From Pseudoxanthomonas sp. (GTDB taxonomy: Bacteria > Pseudomonadota > Gammaproteobacteria > Xanthomonadales > Xanthomonadaceae), in contig NZ_JANJUE010000180.1 of assembly GCF_024710765.1 (NCBI RefSeq), positions 1-52,909 on the forward strand: a stretch of 52,909 bases of DNA, written 5' to 3'. Each line of letters starts with the position of its first letter. The stretch's first letter is position 1. Shown in pieces: positions 35,762-45,449 of the stretch. Made by a program: the position numbers and the translations under genes. The notes under the pieces are model-generated. The model had not been told where the DNA came from. It did no database searches and saw only the letters and a list, made by a program, of their open reading frames with translations.

Positions 35762-36859
35762 TCATTTCAATGCAGTGGCACCTTGTCCATGCCTGACCGC
35801 CTGGATCATCCAGCGATGCAACTGCTCATGGTGGCTGCGCCAGCCATCGTCGTCGAACAGCACGAACCAGCCCAGTTGCAGGCGACTGCGGCCGGTGTCG
35901 TTGCGCGAGACCAGCACCAGCCGCCGGCGCGGATCCACCAGCAGGAACTGTCCGCCCCAGCCATCGGCCCAGAACGTGCCGGCGTCGCGATCGATCCACC
36001 ACAGGTAACCGTAGCCGTCGAACGGCGGTGGGTCGGCCACTTCCGACCACAGGCGCGTGCTTTCCTCGACCCATGCGGATGGAATGACCTGCCTGCCCCG
36101 CCAGCGTCCGCCATCGGCATACAACATGCCGAAGCGCGCCAGGTCCGCGGTCGACATGAAGATCACGAACTGGCGATGCTCCGAATGACGGGCATGTTCG
36201 TAGATCACATGTTCCGGCTTGAACGTGGTCATGCCGGTCGGCCGGGCGATCCATTCGTACAACGCCTGGCCGATGCCCAGGCCGGTGCGCCGCTCGAAAA
36301 TCACCCCCAGCACGTTGAAGTCCCAGTTGTTGTAGTAGAAGTGCCTGCCGGGCCGGTGCGATCCACGCCGTGGCCGCCCGTCCTTCATCGCCTGCACCTC
36401 GCCCGCCGCTTCCAGGTAGATGCCGGATCGCGCCATCAGCAGATCGCGCACCGTGGCCTGCTTCTCCGCCACCGTGAGCGGCACCGCCGCGTCGTCGATG
36501 CCGAGTTCGGCCAGGGTCTGGTCCAGGTGGAGGTAGCCCCTGTCGATGGCGATGCCATAGAGCGCGCTGAGCAGGCTCTTGCGCACCGAATGCGTATTGA
36601 TGGGCAGATCGGTTTCTCCCCAGGCCATCAGCTGCCGACCTTCGTGCAGGGCGACGAAGGCATCGAAGCGGGTGTTGCCCAGCAGGAACGCGTGCGCTCG
36701 GGCCAAGGCCTCCGGGCCGGTGACCCGGGCCGGAGGCAGGGAGGTGGCGAAGGCATTGCGTTCGCCGCTACGGAACGGCGGAATGGCGGCGACGGCGATG
36801 GCCAGCAGCAGGCAGGCGGACAGGCCGGCGGCCACGGCTTTCCAGGCGCGAATCTTCAT
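35762..36859 (-). CDS. Class C beta-lactamase-fold serine hydrolase
   Basis: 365 residues from the ATG at 36859; a longer open frame reaches 36976 but lacks a signal sequence. It begins with a membrane anchor or signal (AVAAGLSACLLLAIAVAAIP). The active-site Ser91-x-x-Lys94 lies in NTHSVRKSLLSALYG, and the tyrosine motif is likely the FYYNNWDFNVLG segment. The C-terminal YGYLWWIDRDAGTFWADGWG matches the beta-lactamase/esterase family S12 (PF00144). Members are D-aminopeptidases, esterases or carboxypeptidases; antibiotic resistance is not implied. It is divergent from the histidine kinase gene. Confidence 0.88.
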   Translation of the reverse strand: MKIRAWKAVAAGLSACLLLAIAVAAIPPFRSGERNAFATSLPPARVTGPEALARAHAFLLGNTRFDAFVALHEGRQLMAWGETDLPINTHSVRKSLLSALYGIAIDRGYLHLDQTLAELGIDDAAVPLTVAEKQATVRDLLMARSGIYLEAAGEVQAMKDGRPRRGSHRPGRHFYYNNWDFNVLGVIFERRTGLGIGQALYEWIARPTGMTTFKPEHVIYEHARHSEHRQFVIFMSTADLARFGMLYADGGRWRGRQVIPSAWVEESTRLWSEVADPPPFDGYGYLWWIDRDAGTFWADGWGGQFLLVDPRRRLVLVSRNDTGRSRLQLGWFVLFDDDGWRSHHEQLHRWMIQAVRHGQGATALK

Positions 36860-37005
36860 CAGCGGAACTCCCGAATGGACGTCGGCAGTCTTCCGGCCAC
36901 GGTTCCGGGCAGATAGATGAAGGAAGCCACCGGCCGCGGTGACGAAAGTCATCGGTTGCATCGCGCGCCTTGTCACGACGCCCCGCCGACGCGAAGCTAG
37001 CCCGT

Positions 37006-38142
37006 ATGGACCAGACCTCCACCCTCCGCAATCCCGCGCTGGCGGTGGCCGGCCTGCTGGCCTGGGCCGCGGTCGGGCTGGAACTGTGGATGCGGCCGGT
37101 GATGGCCAGCACCTTCCTGGCCGATCCGTCCGCCGTCACCGCGCTGGTGCGGACCCTGCACCTGCTGTTCGGTGTCCTGCAACTGGTGTTCCTGTGCCTG
37201 CGCCTGTCGCCGCAGGCGCGCCTGGCGGTGGCGGCACTGCTGGTGCTGGACGCGCTGCTGCTGGTCGCCTCGTACCGCTACAACTCCGCCGCCGCGCTGC
37301 TGGTGGTGCCGATGGTGGAATTCGCCTATCTGCTGGGCGTGCGCGCGCTGGCCGTGGTCTTTGTCGCGGTCAACCTGGCGCTGCTCGGCGTGGTGCTGGC
37401 CTTCCGCGGCATGGATGCGCCATACACCCACGTCGGCGTGCACGCGAGCCTGCAACTGTTCGCCATCCTGCTGGTGCGGTCGATGCAGAGCGCCGAGCGC
37501 GCGCGCGCCGCACTGGCGCGGACCCACGCCGAACTGCTCGCCACCCGCGGCCTGCTGTCCGAAGCCGCGCGCGGGCAGGAACGCCTGCGCCTGTCGCGCG
37601 AACTGCACGACGTGGCCGGCCACAAGCTCACTGCCCTTCGCCTGAACCTGGCCGCGCTCGGCCACAACCGCCGCCTGGACGTGACCGAAACGGTGGCGCT
37701 GTGCAGCCGGCTGACCGAGGAGCTTCTGGACGACCTGCGCGGCGTCGTACATCAGTTGCGCCTGCACGACGGACTGGAGCTCGGCCCCACCCTGGCGCGG
37801 ATGGCGGCGCCGTTCCCGCGTCCGGACGTGCATCTGGAAGTGGAACCCGATGCGCGCGTGCGCACGCTCGAACAGGCCGACGCCATCCTGCGCGCATTCC
37901 AGGAAGGCCTGACCAATGCCGCGCGCCACGGCGAGGCCAATCATCTGTGGGCCCGGTTGTACCGCCACGACGGGCACCTGGTGCTGGAACTGCGCGACGA
38001 CGGCCACGGCATCGACGCGGGCGCCGCGCCCGGCCACGGCCTGGGCGGCATGCGCGAGCGCCTGCACGCGGTGGGCGGCGCGCTGGCGTTCGGACCCTCC
38101 GATGGCGGCGGCTTCCTGCTGCGCGCGAGCGTGCCGGTGTGA
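37006..38142 (+). CDS. NarL-type sensor histidine kinase
   Basis: 378 residues from the ATG at 37006. The first ~155 residues form about five or six membrane helices without a large periplasmic loop, so the sensor probably detects a membrane signal. A cytoplasmic linker leads to the HisKA_3 helix pair with His201 in LSRELHDVAGHKLTALRLNL, then the ATPase domain with AFQEGLTNAARHGEANHLWA (N box), LRDDGHGID (G1) and HGLGGMRERLHAVGGALAFG (G2). It phosphorylates the regulator encoded next. The two genes overlap by four bases (GTGA, 38139-38142). Confidence 0.93.
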   Translation: MDQTSTLRNPALAVAGLLAWAAVGLELWMRPVMASTFLADPSAVTALVRTLHLLFGVLQLVFLCLRLSPQARLAVAALLVLDALLLVASYRYNSAAALLVVPMVEFAYLLGVRALAVVFVAVNLALLGVVLAFRGMDAPYTHVGVHASLQLFAILLVRSMQSAERARAALARTHAELLATRGLLSEAARGQERLRLSRELHDVAGHKLTALRLNLAALGHNRRLDVTETVALCSRLTEELLDDLRGVVHQLRLHDGLELGPTLARMAAPFPRPDVHLEVEPDARVRTLEQADAILRAFQEGLTNAARHGEANHLWARLYRHDGHLVLELRDDGHGIDAGAAPGHGLGGMRERLHAVGGALAFGPSDGGGFLLRASVPV

Positions 38143-38783
38143 AGGCGCCGACACCCATACGCATCGCCCTGGCCGACGATCAGGCACTGGTGCTGAGTGG
38201 CCTGAAAGCGTTGCTCGGCGGTTTCGAACAATTCGAAGTGGTGGCCGAAGCCACCGATGGCGAAGGCCTGCTGGCGGCGCTGGACGGCAAGCCGGTGGAC
38301 GTGGTGCTGTGCGACGTGCGCATGCCCGGCCTGGGCGGCCTGGAAGTCTGCGCGCGCCTGCGCCGCCTGCCGGGCGCGCCGCCGGTGATCCTGCTGACCA
38401 CCTTCGATGATCCCGGCCAGGCGCTGGCCGCCGCGCGCGCCGGAGCGCGCGGCTACCTGCTCAAGGACGCCTCGCCGCTGGAACTGGTGGAAGCCATCGA
38501 GGACGTCGCCACCGGCCGCCAGGCCATCGCGCCGGTGGCCACCGACGCCATCCGCGAGCGCTACACCTACCGCGATCGCGTGCCGCCGTCCGGGCAGTTC
38601 AACCAGCGCGAAATCGACATCCTGCGCCTGCTGGCCGGCGGCTATACCAACCGCGAAATCGGCCAGGTCATCCACGTCACCGAGGGCACGGTGAAGAATT
38701 ACCTGACCGAGGTGTTCGACAAGCTCGGCACCCGCGATCGCACCCGCGCGGTGCTCAAGGCGATCACCCTGCGGATCATCTGA
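38139..38783 (+). CDS. NarL/FixJ-type response regulator
   Basis: 214 residues starting at a GTG at 38139 that overlaps the kinase stop. The receiver domain has the acidic pair Asp13-Asp14 (ALADDQALV), the phosphate acceptor Asp59 (VLCDVRMPGLGGLEV), a Thr in LLTTFDD and Lys in GYLLKDASPLELVEA. The LuxR-type helix-turn-helix output is FNQREIDILRLLAGGYTNRE followed by TEGTVKNYLTEVFDKLGTRD. It binds DNA when phosphorylated by the partner kinase. Targets are unknown; the divergent hydrolase gene and the downstream alpha/beta hydrolase are candidates. Confidence 0.95.
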   Translation: MKAPTPIRIALADDQALVLSGLKALLGGFEQFEVVAEATDGEGLLAALDGKPVDVVLCDVRMPGLGGLEVCARLRRLPGAPPVILLTTFDDPGQALAAARAGARGYLLKDASPLELVEAIEDVATGRQAIAPVATDAIRERYTYRDRVPPSGQFNQREIDILRLLAGGYTNREIGQVIHVTEGTVKNYLTEVFDKLGTRDRTRAVLKAITLRII

Positions 38784-38930
38784 AGTCCGCCGCCCTCCGC
38801 CGTCATCCGGGCAACGTCGAACGCAGACCCGGACTGAACAATCGTCGTGGCATAGTCCGGCTCCCACCGGCGCCCCGCCCGGTGCCAACGGCGGTCACCG
38901 GCAACATCCTCCAACCAAGGGAGTCGGCTC

Positions 38931-39623
38931 ATGAGCAGCACACCCACCCTCGTCCTGGTCCATGGCTTCTGGGGCGGCGCGGCGCACTGGCGGAACGTCA
39001 TCCTCGAACTCGCGCGCAAGGGCCACGACCGCATCCGCGCCGTCGAACTCCCCCTCACCTCGCTGGCCGACGACGCCGAACGCACGCGCAGGATAGTCGC
39101 CCAGCAATCGGGATCGGTACTGCTGGTCGGGCACTCCTATGGCGGCGCGGTGATCACCGAAGCCGGCGATCAACCGAACGTCGTCGGCCTGGTCTACATC
39201 GCCGCCTTCGCGCCGGACGCCGGCGAAAGCCCCGGCGGCATCAGCCAGGCGCATCCACCCGCCGCCCTCGCCAACCTCGCCCCGGACAGCGACGGCTACC
39301 TGTGGATCCAGTACGACAAATTCCGCGAAAGCTTCTGCCAGGACCTGGACGCCGACGACGCCCTGGTCATGGCGGTCACTCAGAAAGCACCGCTGGCGAG
39401 CACCTTCGGCGATACCGTCACCGCGCCGGCGTGGAAGAAGAAACCCAGTTGGTACCAGTTGTCGACCCAGGACCGCATGATCCATCCGGACAACCAGAAG
39501 CGCATGGCCGAGCGGATGAATCCGCGCACGCTGCTGGCGCTGGACGCCAGCCACGCCTCGCTGGCCTCGCAGGCCGCGGCGGTGGCGGGATTGATCGACG
39601 AGGCGGCGCGGGCGGCGGATTGA
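38931..39623 (+). CDS. Small alpha/beta hydrolase
   Basis: 230 residues, no signal peptide, preceded by a gggag ribosome site. The fold is clear: LVLVHGFWGGAAHW at the N-terminus, nucleophile elbow VGHSYGG with Ser69, and a C-terminal DASHASLASQAAAVAG that carries the catalytic His. It resembles plant-type methyl esterase/hydroxynitrile lyase-like proteins of the Abhydrolase_6 family that are common in soil bacteria. The substrate is unknown. It follows the response regulator gene by about 150 bases, a gap with no obvious signal. Confidence 0.9.
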   Translation: MSSTPTLVLVHGFWGGAAHWRNVILELARKGHDRIRAVELPLTSLADDAERTRRIVAQQSGSVLLVGHSYGGAVITEAGDQPNVVGLVYIAAFAPDAGESPGGISQAHPPAALANLAPDSDGYLWIQYDKFRESFCQDLDADDALVMAVTQKAPLASTFGDTVTAPAWKKKPSWYQLSTQDRMIHPDNQKRMAERMNPRTLLALDASHASLASQAAAVAGLIDEAARAAD

Positions 39624-39650
39624 CTGGTTCGTCCCGGTTTCCGGTTCCCG

Positions 39651-39684
39651 CAAACGAAAACGGGCGGCGCATCCGCACCGCCCG
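39651..39684 (-). terminator. Rho-independent terminator after hslU
   Basis: On the minus strand the stem CGGGCGG/CCGCCCG (39684-39678 with 39667-39661) encloses a 10-base loop and is followed by TTTTCGTTT. It lies about 45 bases after the hslU stop codon and ends the hslVU transcript. The convergent hydrolase gene ends at 39623. Confidence 0.85.
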
Positions 39685-39728
39685 TCGCGAAGATGGCGCG
39701 ACCGTCGTGGACGGTCGCGATTCCGCGC

Positions 39729-41093
39729 TTACAGGATGTACCGGCTCAGATCCGGGTCCTGCACCAATTCGCCCAGGTGCGAATCGACGTAGGCGCGGTC
39801 GATGGACACCGCCTGGCCGTCGCGATCCGGCGCCTCGTAGCTCAGGGTGTCGAGCAGGCGCTCCAGCACGGTGTGCAGGCGGCGCGCGCCGATGTTCTCC
39901 TGGCGCTCGTTGACCTGCGCGGCGATCTCGGCGAGGCGGTCGACCGCGTCGTCGCTGAAATCCAATGCCACGCCCTCGGTCCGCATCAGCTCCACGTACT
40001 GCTTGGTCAGCGCGGCCTTGGGCTCGGTCAGGATGCGGATGAAATCCTGCTTGGACAGCGCCGACAGTTCCACCCGGATCGGGAAGCGGCCCTGCAGCTC
40101 CGGAATCAGATCGCTGGGCTTGGCCAGATGGAACGCGCCGGACGCGATGAACAGGATATGGTCGGTCTTGACCGTGCCGTACTTGGTGCTGACGTTGGAT
40201 CCTTCCACCAGCGGCAGCAGGTCGCGCTGCACGCCCTCGCGGCTGACGTCGCCGCCGCCGACGTTGTCGCCGCGCTTGGCCACCTTGTCGATCTCGTCGA
40301 TGAAGACGATGCCGTTCTGCTCGCAGGCCTCGATGGCGGCGGCACGGATGTCGTCCTCGTTGACCAGCTTGGCGGCCTCTTCCTCGATCAGCTGCGGGCG
40401 CGCGGCCTTGATGGTGACCGTGCGCTTGTGGGTCTTGGCGCCGCCCAGGTTGGAGAACATCTGGCGCAGTTGCTGGCCCATCTCCTCCATGCCCGGCGGG
40501 GTCATGATGTCCACGCCGACATTGGCGGCCAGTTCCAGCTCGATCTCGCGCTCGTCCAGCTCGCCGTTGCGCAGCATCTTGCGGAACTTGATGCGGGTGT
40601 CGTTGTCCTGCGCCGAGGGCTCATGGCGCGCGGCTTCCGGATCGAAGCCCACGCCGACGCTGCGGCGCGGCAGCAGCGCGTCGAGGATGCGATCCTCGGC
40701 GCGTTCCTCGGCCTGGGTGCGCACCCGCACCTTGGCCTGTTCGCGGTACATCTTGACCGCGGTGTCGGTGAGGTCGCGGATGATCTGCTCCACGTCCTTG
40801 CCGACGTAGCCGACCTCGGTGAAGCGGGTGGCCTCGACCTTGACGAACGGCGCGTTCGCCAGCGTCGCCAGGCGACGCGCGATCTCGGTCTTGCCGACGC
40901 CGGTGGGGCCGATCAGCAGGATGTTCTTGGGCATCACCTCGTTGCGCAGCGCCTCGGGCAGCTGCATGCGCCGCCAACGGTTGCGCAGGGCGATGGCGAC
41001 CGCGCGCTTGGCCGCATGCTGGCCGACGATGTGCCGGTCCAGTTCCTGCACGATTTCGCGCGGGGTCATGGTGGAAGATTCGGGATTGGCCAT
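39729..41093 (-). CDS. hslU: HslU, ATPase subunit of the HslUV protease
   Basis: 454 residues from the ATG at 41093; a later ATG gives the common [20 protein letters not shown] start. AAA+ motifs are complete: Walker [16 protein letters not shown], pore loop [15 protein letters not shown], Walker [16 protein letters not shown], and sensor regions [20 protein letters not shown] and [20 protein letters not shown]. The intermediate (I) domain lies between Walker A and B. HslU unfolds proteins and feeds them to HslV in the cytoplasm. The hslV-hslU gap (41094-41197) contains GGGAATC-type repeats. Confidence 0.97.
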   Translation of the reverse strand: MANPESSTMTPREIVQELDRHIVGQHAAKRAVAIALRNRWRRMQLPEALRNEVMPKNILLIGPTGVGKTEIARRLATLANAPFVKVEATRFTEVGYVGKDVEQIIRDLTDTAVKMYREQAKVRVRTQAEERAEDRILDALLPRRSVGVGFDPEAARHEPSAQDNDTRIKFRKMLRNGELDEREIELELAANVGVDIMTPPGMEEMGQQLRQMFSNLGGAKTHKRTVTIKAARPQLIEEEAAKLVNEDDIRAAAIEACEQNGIVFIDEIDKVAKRGDNVGGGDVSREGVQRDLLPLVEGSNVSTKYGTVKTDHILFIASGAFHLAKPSDLIPELQGRFPIRVELSALSKQDFIRILTEPKAALTKQYVELMRTEGVALDFSDDAVDRLAEIAAQVNERQENIGARRLHTVLERLLDTLSYEAPDRDGQAVSIDRAYVDSHLGELVQDPDLSRYIL

Positions 41094-41197
41094 GGGGATT
41101 CGTGATTCGTGGGAAACAGGGAAGGAAAGCGGCAATGGGAGGGTCGAGGTACGGATCCGCTTTCGCGAATCCCAAATCCCGAATCCCCAATCCCGGA

Positions 41198-41749
41198 CTA
41201 GAGCTCTTCGACGACTACGTTGCGATTGGTATAGATACAGATATCGCCGGCGATGTTCAGCGCCTCGACCGCGATCGACTTCGCGTCCAGTTGGGTATGC
41301 GCCAGCAGCGCGCGCGCGGCGGACAGCGCGTAGGATCCGCCGGAACCGATCGCGATGATGCCGTCCTCCGGCTCGATGACATCACCGGTGCCGCTGATGA
41401 TCAACGAGGTTTCCTTGTCGGCCACCGCCAGCAGCGCTTCCAGCTTGCCCAGGCGACGCTCGGTGCGCCAATCCTTGGCCAGTTCGACGGCGGCGCGCTG
41501 CAACTGGCCGTGCTTTTCCAGCTTGGCCTCGAACAGTTCGAACAGGGTGAAGGCATCGGCGGCGGCGCCGGCAAAACCGGCCAGCACCTGGCCGTCGCGG
41601 CCCAGTCGGCGCACCTTGCGCGCATTGCCTTTCATGACGGTATGCCCCAGCGTCACCTGTCCATCGCCGGCCACGGCGACATGACCGTCGCGGCGGACCG
41701 AAATGATGGTGGTGGCGTGGAACACATTGGGATTCTGGCTGGGGTCCAT
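41198..41749 (-). CDS. hslV: HslV, peptidase subunit of the HslUV protease
   Basis: 183 residues. The catalytic threonine follows a short propeptide: [12 protein letters not shown] precedes [20 protein letters not shown]. The E. coli form begins directly at this Thr after Met, so an extra ~11-residue propeptide must be removed here; this longer form is seen in Xanthomonadaceae. The rest matches the family ([35 protein letters not shown]). HslV makes a two-ring dodecamer that degrades proteins delivered by HslU. The 260-base upstream region is repeat-rich. Confidence 0.97.
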   Translation of the reverse strand: MDPSQNPNVFHATTIISVRRDGHVAVAGDGQVTLGHTVMKGNARKVRRLGRDGQVLAGFAGAAADAFTLFELFEAKLEKHGQLQRAAVELAKDWRTERRLGKLEALLAVADKETSLIISGTGDVIEPEDGIIAIGSGGSYALSAARALLAHTQLDAKSIAVEALNIAGDICIYTNRNVVVEEL

Positions 41750-42009
41750 GGGGGCCTCCGGGGGGTTCTCCCTGAGGTGGGGACGCCCGGGGGCGGATCA
41801 AGCGTGACCTTTGGGGAGGGGCTCAGCTCCCTTGACCAGACATTCGGCTGTTGAAAGCGAAGAAGGGGGCGGGCGCCCGCGCTAGCGGGTGACGGGGGAT
41901 TTGCTTTTGGCACCAAAAGCAAATCCCCCTCAGTCCCCCTTTTGCAAAGGGGGAGGCGATAACAGCTTATGCGAGAAATAGCCCCCTTTTTCAAAGGGAG
42001 AGGCGAAGC
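41750..42009. repeat. Gene-free stretch with modular G-tract repeat
   Basis: This 260-base gap between xerC and hslV carries the same modules as 28569-28950. These are a degenerate element with core TTCGGCTGTTGAAAGCG (41834-41859), a G-tract with the side element CGCCCGCGCTAGCGGGTGAC (about 41872-41893), and a T/A palindrome TTTGCTTTTGGCACCAAAAG near 41898-41921 that can form a hairpin. No gene is visible. The hslV promoter, if not shared with xerC, must lie at the 41750 end. Confidence 0.7.
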
Positions 42010-42966
42010 TCACCGCTTCCGCTTCGCTCTCGGATGCGCCGCGTCATAGACCTTCGCCAGATGCTGGAAATCCAGATGGGTGTAGATCTGGGTGGTGGCG
42101 ATGTCGGCGTGGCCGAGCAGTTCCTGCACGCCGCGCAGGTCGCCGGAGGATTCCAGGATGTGGCTGGCGAAGCTGTGCCGCAGCATGTGCGGATGCACGT
42201 GCTTGAACAAGCCCTGGCGCTGCGCCAGTTGCTTGAGCCGGATCTGCACGGCGCGCTGGGAGATCGGGCCGCCGCCGCGCCCAGGAAACACGTGCGCCTC
42301 GTTGGTGCCGCCCTGTTCGGCGCGCCACGCTTCCAGCGCGTTGCGCGCGTGCGAGCCGACCGGCACCTTGCGTTGCTTGTTGCCCTTGCCCAGCACGGTG
42401 ACGAAGCCGGACGCGAAATCCAGATCGCGCCAACGCAGCGCGCACAGTTCGCTCAGGCGCAGGCCGGAGGAATAGAACAGTTCCAACAGCGCGCGGTCGC
42501 GCAGGCCCAGCGGCACGTCGGTGGGCACCTCGACCAGTCGCGTGGCCTCGTCGGCATCCAGCACCTGCGGCAGCTTGCGCGGCGCCTTCGGCGCGCGCAG
42601 CGCGGCGGCCGGGCTGGCGGTGATGCGTCCGTGCTTGAGCAGCCACTGATAGAAGCTGCGGCAGGCCGACAATCGGCGTTGCAGGCTCTTGGGCGAGAGG
42701 CCGCGACGGTGTTCGCTGGCGACGAAGCTGCGCAGTTGTTCGGTATGCAGGCCCACCATGTCGGCGCCCTGCTCCGTCGCCCAGGCCGCGAGCGCGATCA
42801 GATCGCGCCGATAGGCGTCCAGCGTGTGCGCGGACATGCGTCGCTCGATCTGCAGGTGGGCGAGGAATTCGTCGATGGCGCCGCGGGGTTCGCCGGGGCT
42901 GGCCTCACCCTTGCGAGCCGCCGGTGCGGGTTCGATATTTGACTTGTGCTGACGGGCCCTGCTCAT
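42010..42966 (-). CDS. xerC: Tyrosine recombinase XerC
   Basis: 318 residues. The N-terminal SAM-like DNA-binding domain ([20 protein letters not shown]) is followed by the catalytic domain with Arg in [20 protein letters not shown], Lys in [11 protein letters not shown], His-x-x-Arg in [14 protein letters not shown], His in [13 protein letters not shown] and the nucleophile Tyr295 ([11 protein letters not shown]). XerC with XerD resolves chromosome dimers at dif near the septum. The N-terminus is about 30 residues longer than in E. coli, with a basic stretch. It belongs to the lptM-dapF-DUF484-xerC-hslVU cluster. Confidence 0.96.
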   Translation of the reverse strand: MSRARQHKSNIEPAPAARKGEASPGEPRGAIDEFLAHLQIERRMSAHTLDAYRRDLIALAAWATEQGADMVGLHTEQLRSFVASEHRRGLSPKSLQRRLSACRSFYQWLLKHGRITASPAAALRAPKAPRKLPQVLDADEATRLVEVPTDVPLGLRDRALLELFYSSGLRLSELCALRWRDLDFASGFVTVLGKGNKQRKVPVGSHARNALEAWRAEQGGTNEAHVFPGRGGGPISQRAVQIRLKQLAQRQGLFKHVHPHMLRHSFASHILESSGDLRGVQELLGHADIATTQIYTHLDFQHLAKVYDAAHPRAKRKR

Positions 42967-42992
42967 CGGTTACCGCGCTTGCGTCCTGCGCA

Positions 42993-43171
42993 ATGGATGC
43001 CAGCTTACGCTGGAATGACGGGGTGAGATACGTTTTGCGCACGTCGCCATCGCCTCATGCATTCCAACGCCGTCATCCCGGCGGATGCCGGAATCCATCG
43101 TGCATTTGCCCTTGTGCCCCATCCACGCGGAACCGGCTGAACAATGGATTCCAGCTTGCGCTGGAATGACG
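42993..43171. repeat. Three 28-bp palindromic repeat units (one inverted)
   Basis: Units at 42993-43020 and 43144-43171 read ATGGAT..CCAGCTT.CGC and end TGGAATGACG, and differ at two positions; a third at 43071-43098 is in the opposite orientation and slightly diverged. Each is itself an imperfect hairpin with a CCAGC/GCTGG-type stem. The gap 42967-43212 between the DUF484 gene and xerC holds no gene. Such REP-like units are common between genes in Xanthomonadaceae. Confidence 0.8.
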
Positions 43172-43212
43172 ACCCGGGGATGCGCGGGACGTATCGGGAC
43201 ACTGCCCTGCCC

Positions 43213-43884
43213 TCAGGCCTCGAAGCGCTTCAACGCGGTGGTCAGCGCCTCGCCCATCATGCGCAGGAACAGCGTGCCCATGCCGGGATAGAAGCGATTG
43301 CCGTCCAGGCTGCCGACCGCGACCAGGCCCACGCCCGGCAGCGGCAGCAGCGCGGAGGACTGCACTTCCTCCGCGCGGGCGGCGTACAGCACCACGTTCT
43401 TTTCCGGCTGCAGGCGGCCGCAGATCGGCTCGCCGTCCTTCAGGCAGTCGCGGAACGGCGCGAGAATCGCATTGCCTTCGGCGATGATCTGCAACCACTC
43501 CGCGTCCTCAAGGCCGGCGACCGGCTTGAGCAGCACGATGCTGACGCGGTCGCCGTTGAAGTCCTCGGCCAGCGAGGCGGCCATCGCGCGCAGGGTGTCG
43601 GCGGCGTTGTTCTGCTTGAGCAGCGACAGGGTCAGCTGGTGGGTGCGCACCGCCAGCCGCTCGTTTTCCTGCGCATTGGCGAACAGATCGCCCAGGCGCT
43701 TGGACAGTTCGCGGTTCTTGTCGCGCAGCACTTCCAGCTGGTAGCTCGCCAGCGAGGCGGTACGGCCGTCGTCGCGCGGGACCACCATGCTCAGCGCCAG
43801 ATCCGGGAACTGCTTCAGAAAGGTGGGGTGGCGGCGCAGCCAGGCGGCGATTTCGTGGGCACCCAGCTTCTCGTTCTCGTTCAT
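43213..43884 (-). CDS. DUF484 family protein
   Basis: 223 residues from the ATG at 43884, which overlaps the dapF stop (ATGA); an ATG three codons earlier is possible. The family pattern is full: an N-terminal helical part ([20 protein letters not shown]), a coiled coil ([20 protein letters not shown]) and a C-terminal GAF-like domain ([40 protein letters not shown]). DUF484 genes stand next to xerC and dapF in many proteobacteria; the function is unknown. The link with xerC suggests, but does not show, a role in recombination or cell division. Confidence 0.93.
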   Translation of the reverse strand: MNENEKLGAHEIAAWLRRHPTFLKQFPDLALSMVVPRDDGRTASLASYQLEVLRDKNRELSKRLGDLFANAQENERLAVRTHQLTLSLLKQNNAADTLRAMAASLAEDFNGDRVSIVLLKPVAGLEDAEWLQIIAEGNAILAPFRDCLKDGEPICGRLQPEKNVVLYAARAEEVQSSALLPLPGVGLVAVGSLDGNRFYPGMGTLFLRMMGEALTTALKRFEA

Positions 43885-44738
43885 GCGTTCCATTCCCCTT
43901 CGAATACGAATGCGGTCGGGCCGGACATCACCACTTCGGCATCGTCGGCCGGCCATTGGATGTACAGGTCGCCGCCCGGCAGCGAAACCGTCGCCGCGCG
44001 ATCGATGCGGCCGCGCTTCATCAGCACCACCGCCGCGGCGCAGGCGCCGCTGCCGCAGGCCAGGGTTTCGCCGACACCGCGCTCGTAGACGCGCAGGCGG
44101 ACGTGATCGCGCGCGAGCACTTCGGCGAAACCGACATTGACCGACTCCGGAAACCAGTGCGACTGCTGCAGCGCCGGTCCGGCCCGCAGCACCGGCGCGT
44201 CGGCCACCGAGGCCACCTCGATGACCGCGTGCGGGTTGCCCATCGACACCGCCCCGAAGCTCAGGCGCAGGTGCTCGTCGATGCGGGCGTCGTATTCGTC
44301 CTGGGCCTGATCGAAACCGGCCAGCGGAATCCGCGCCGGCATGAATTCCGGCACGCCCATGGCGATGGCATAGCGGTCGCCGCCCAGATGCTCGACGTCG
44401 TGCGTGGTCAGCGGGCTGTCGACCCGGAAGCGTTCGCCGCTCGCGGTCCCGTCGCGCATCAGCCAGGCGGCCACGCAGCGCGCGCCGTTGCCGCACTGCT
44501 GCGAGGTGGAGCCGTCCGAATTCCAGATCCGGTAGGACGCCACCGCGCCGGTGCTGCGCGGCGGCTCGATGGTCAGGATCTGATCGCAGCCGACGCCGAA
44601 ATGGCGGTCGGCCAAGCGCGCGGCAAGCTCGGGTCCCGGCGGGGGGACATCTCCACGCAGATCGAGCACGACGAAGTCGTTGCCCGCGCCGTGCATCTTG
44701 GTGAAACCCATCGACGAGGCCGGAGGCCGCGCGCTCAT
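43881..44738 (-). CDS. dapF: Diaminopimelate epimerase
   Basis: 285 residues. The two catalytic cysteines are Cys82 in [10 protein letters not shown] and Cys228 in [12 protein letters not shown], as in all DapF enzymes. The first signature is [18 protein letters not shown]. It converts L,L- to meso-diaminopimelate, the last step before lysine and the source of the peptidoglycan cross-link residue. The ATG at 44738 overlaps the upstream lipoprotein gene by four bases; an ATG at residue 10 is the more common family start. It is coupled to the DUF484 gene downstream. Confidence 0.97.
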   Translation of the reverse strand: MSARPPASSMGFTKMHGAGNDFVVLDLRGDVPPPGPELAARLADRHFGVGCDQILTIEPPRSTGAVASYRIWNSDGSTSQQCGNGARCVAAWLMRDGTASGERFRVDSPLTTHDVEHLGGDRYAIAMGVPEFMPARIPLAGFDQAQDEYDARIDEHLRLSFGAVSMGNPHAVIEVASVADAPVLRAGPALQQSHWFPESVNVGFAEVLARDHVRLRVYERGVGETLACGSGACAAAVVLMKRGRIDRAATVSLPGGDLYIQWPADDAEVVMSGPTAFVFEGEWNA

Positions 44739-44989
44739 GGCGTGCTGGGCGGGTTGGCCGGCTCGGTGGGTTCGGCGGGCGGCGTCGCGGTGTCGGTCGA
44801 ATCCGCCGGCGGGGCCTGCGTGCCTTCCGCAGCCGGTTCGACCGGCGCCTCGGTGCCGGCGGGCGCCTCGGCCGGGACTTCGGTCTCCGGCGCCGGCTTC
44901 TCCGGCAGGAACAGCGGGCCCTTGGCGCCGCAGGCGGCGAGGAGCGCCATGGCGATGGCGGCGGACAGCAGGCGGAGCGATCGGTTCAT
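44735..44989 (-). CDS. lptM: Small lipoprotein LptM (YifL-like)
   Basis: 84 residues. The signal peptide [20 protein letters not shown] ends in a lipobox, and the lipidated Cys20 is followed by [12 protein letters not shown], the conserved start of LptM/YifL. The rest is a long Pro/Glu/Ala/Thr-rich tail without structure, longer than in E. coli. LptM assists assembly and disulphide formation of LptD in the outer membrane. The gene before dapF is its usual place, and here they overlap by four bases (44735-44738). Confidence 0.88.
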   Translation of the reverse strand: MNRSLRLLSAAIAMALLAACGAKGPLFLPEKPAPETEVPAEAPAGTEAPVEPAAEGTQAPPADSTDTATPPAEPTEPANPPSTP

Positions 44990-45029
44990 GCGGCGCAGTA
45001 TAGCCAGCCGGGGATGAATCGGAATGACG

Positions 45030-45449
45030 TCAGCGCGGTGGTTCCGGGCGCCGCCACAGCCAGGTGGCGACCACCGCCATGCAGCCGATGGGAAGCAGCA
45101 CCATCCACAGCCTGTGCGAACCGGCGATCAGCATCACCGCCAGCAGGATCAGCGCGCAGGCCAGCATCGCCCAGGTCGCCGCCCACTTGGCCCGCCGCGA
45201 CACCGCGCCATGGGCCTGCCAGTCACGGATCATCGGCCCGAAGCGCGGGTCCGTCATCAGGTAATGGTGCAGGCGCTCCGAACCGCGCGAGGCCGCGTAG
45301 GCCGCGATCAGGATGAACACCGTGGTCGGCAGCCCCGGCACGAAGATGCCCAGGATGCCCGTGCCCAGGCTGGCGTAGGCCAGCAGCCACCAGGCCCAGC
45401 GGAAGCGGCGCGAGGAAGGCGGCGGAGGCGTGTCGTCGTTCACCGGCAC
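45030..45449 (-). CDS. DUF454 (YbaN-like) inner-membrane protein
   Basis: 139 residues from a GTG at 45449 (a second GTG lies two codons later). Three or four membrane helices and the family pattern LAYASLGTGILGIFVPGLPT, then TVFILIAAYAASRGSERLHH and DPRFGPMIRDWQAHGAVSRR, place it in DUF454. The function is unknown. It follows the same direction as lptM-dapF, but 40 bases and a weak start separate it, so it may have its own promoter. Confidence 0.9.
   Translation of the reverse strand: MPVNDDTPPPPSSRRFRWAWWLLAYASLGTGILGIFVPGLPTTVFILIAAYAASRGSERLHHYLMTDPRFGPMIRDWQAHGAVSRRAKWAATWAMLACALILLAVMLIAGSHRLWMVLLPIGCMAVVATWLWRRPEPPR

Noticed and set aside
35762-36859. Beta-lactamase conferring antibiotic resistance.
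   Set aside because: The S-x-x-K and fold only place it in the broad S12 class C family, most of which are esterases or peptidases; there is no evidence of drug hydrolysis.
42967-43212. CRISPR-like array because of three 28-base repeats.
   Set aside because: Only three copies, one inverted, with unequal spacing and palindromic structure; this fits REP-like units, not CRISPR, and no cas gene is present.
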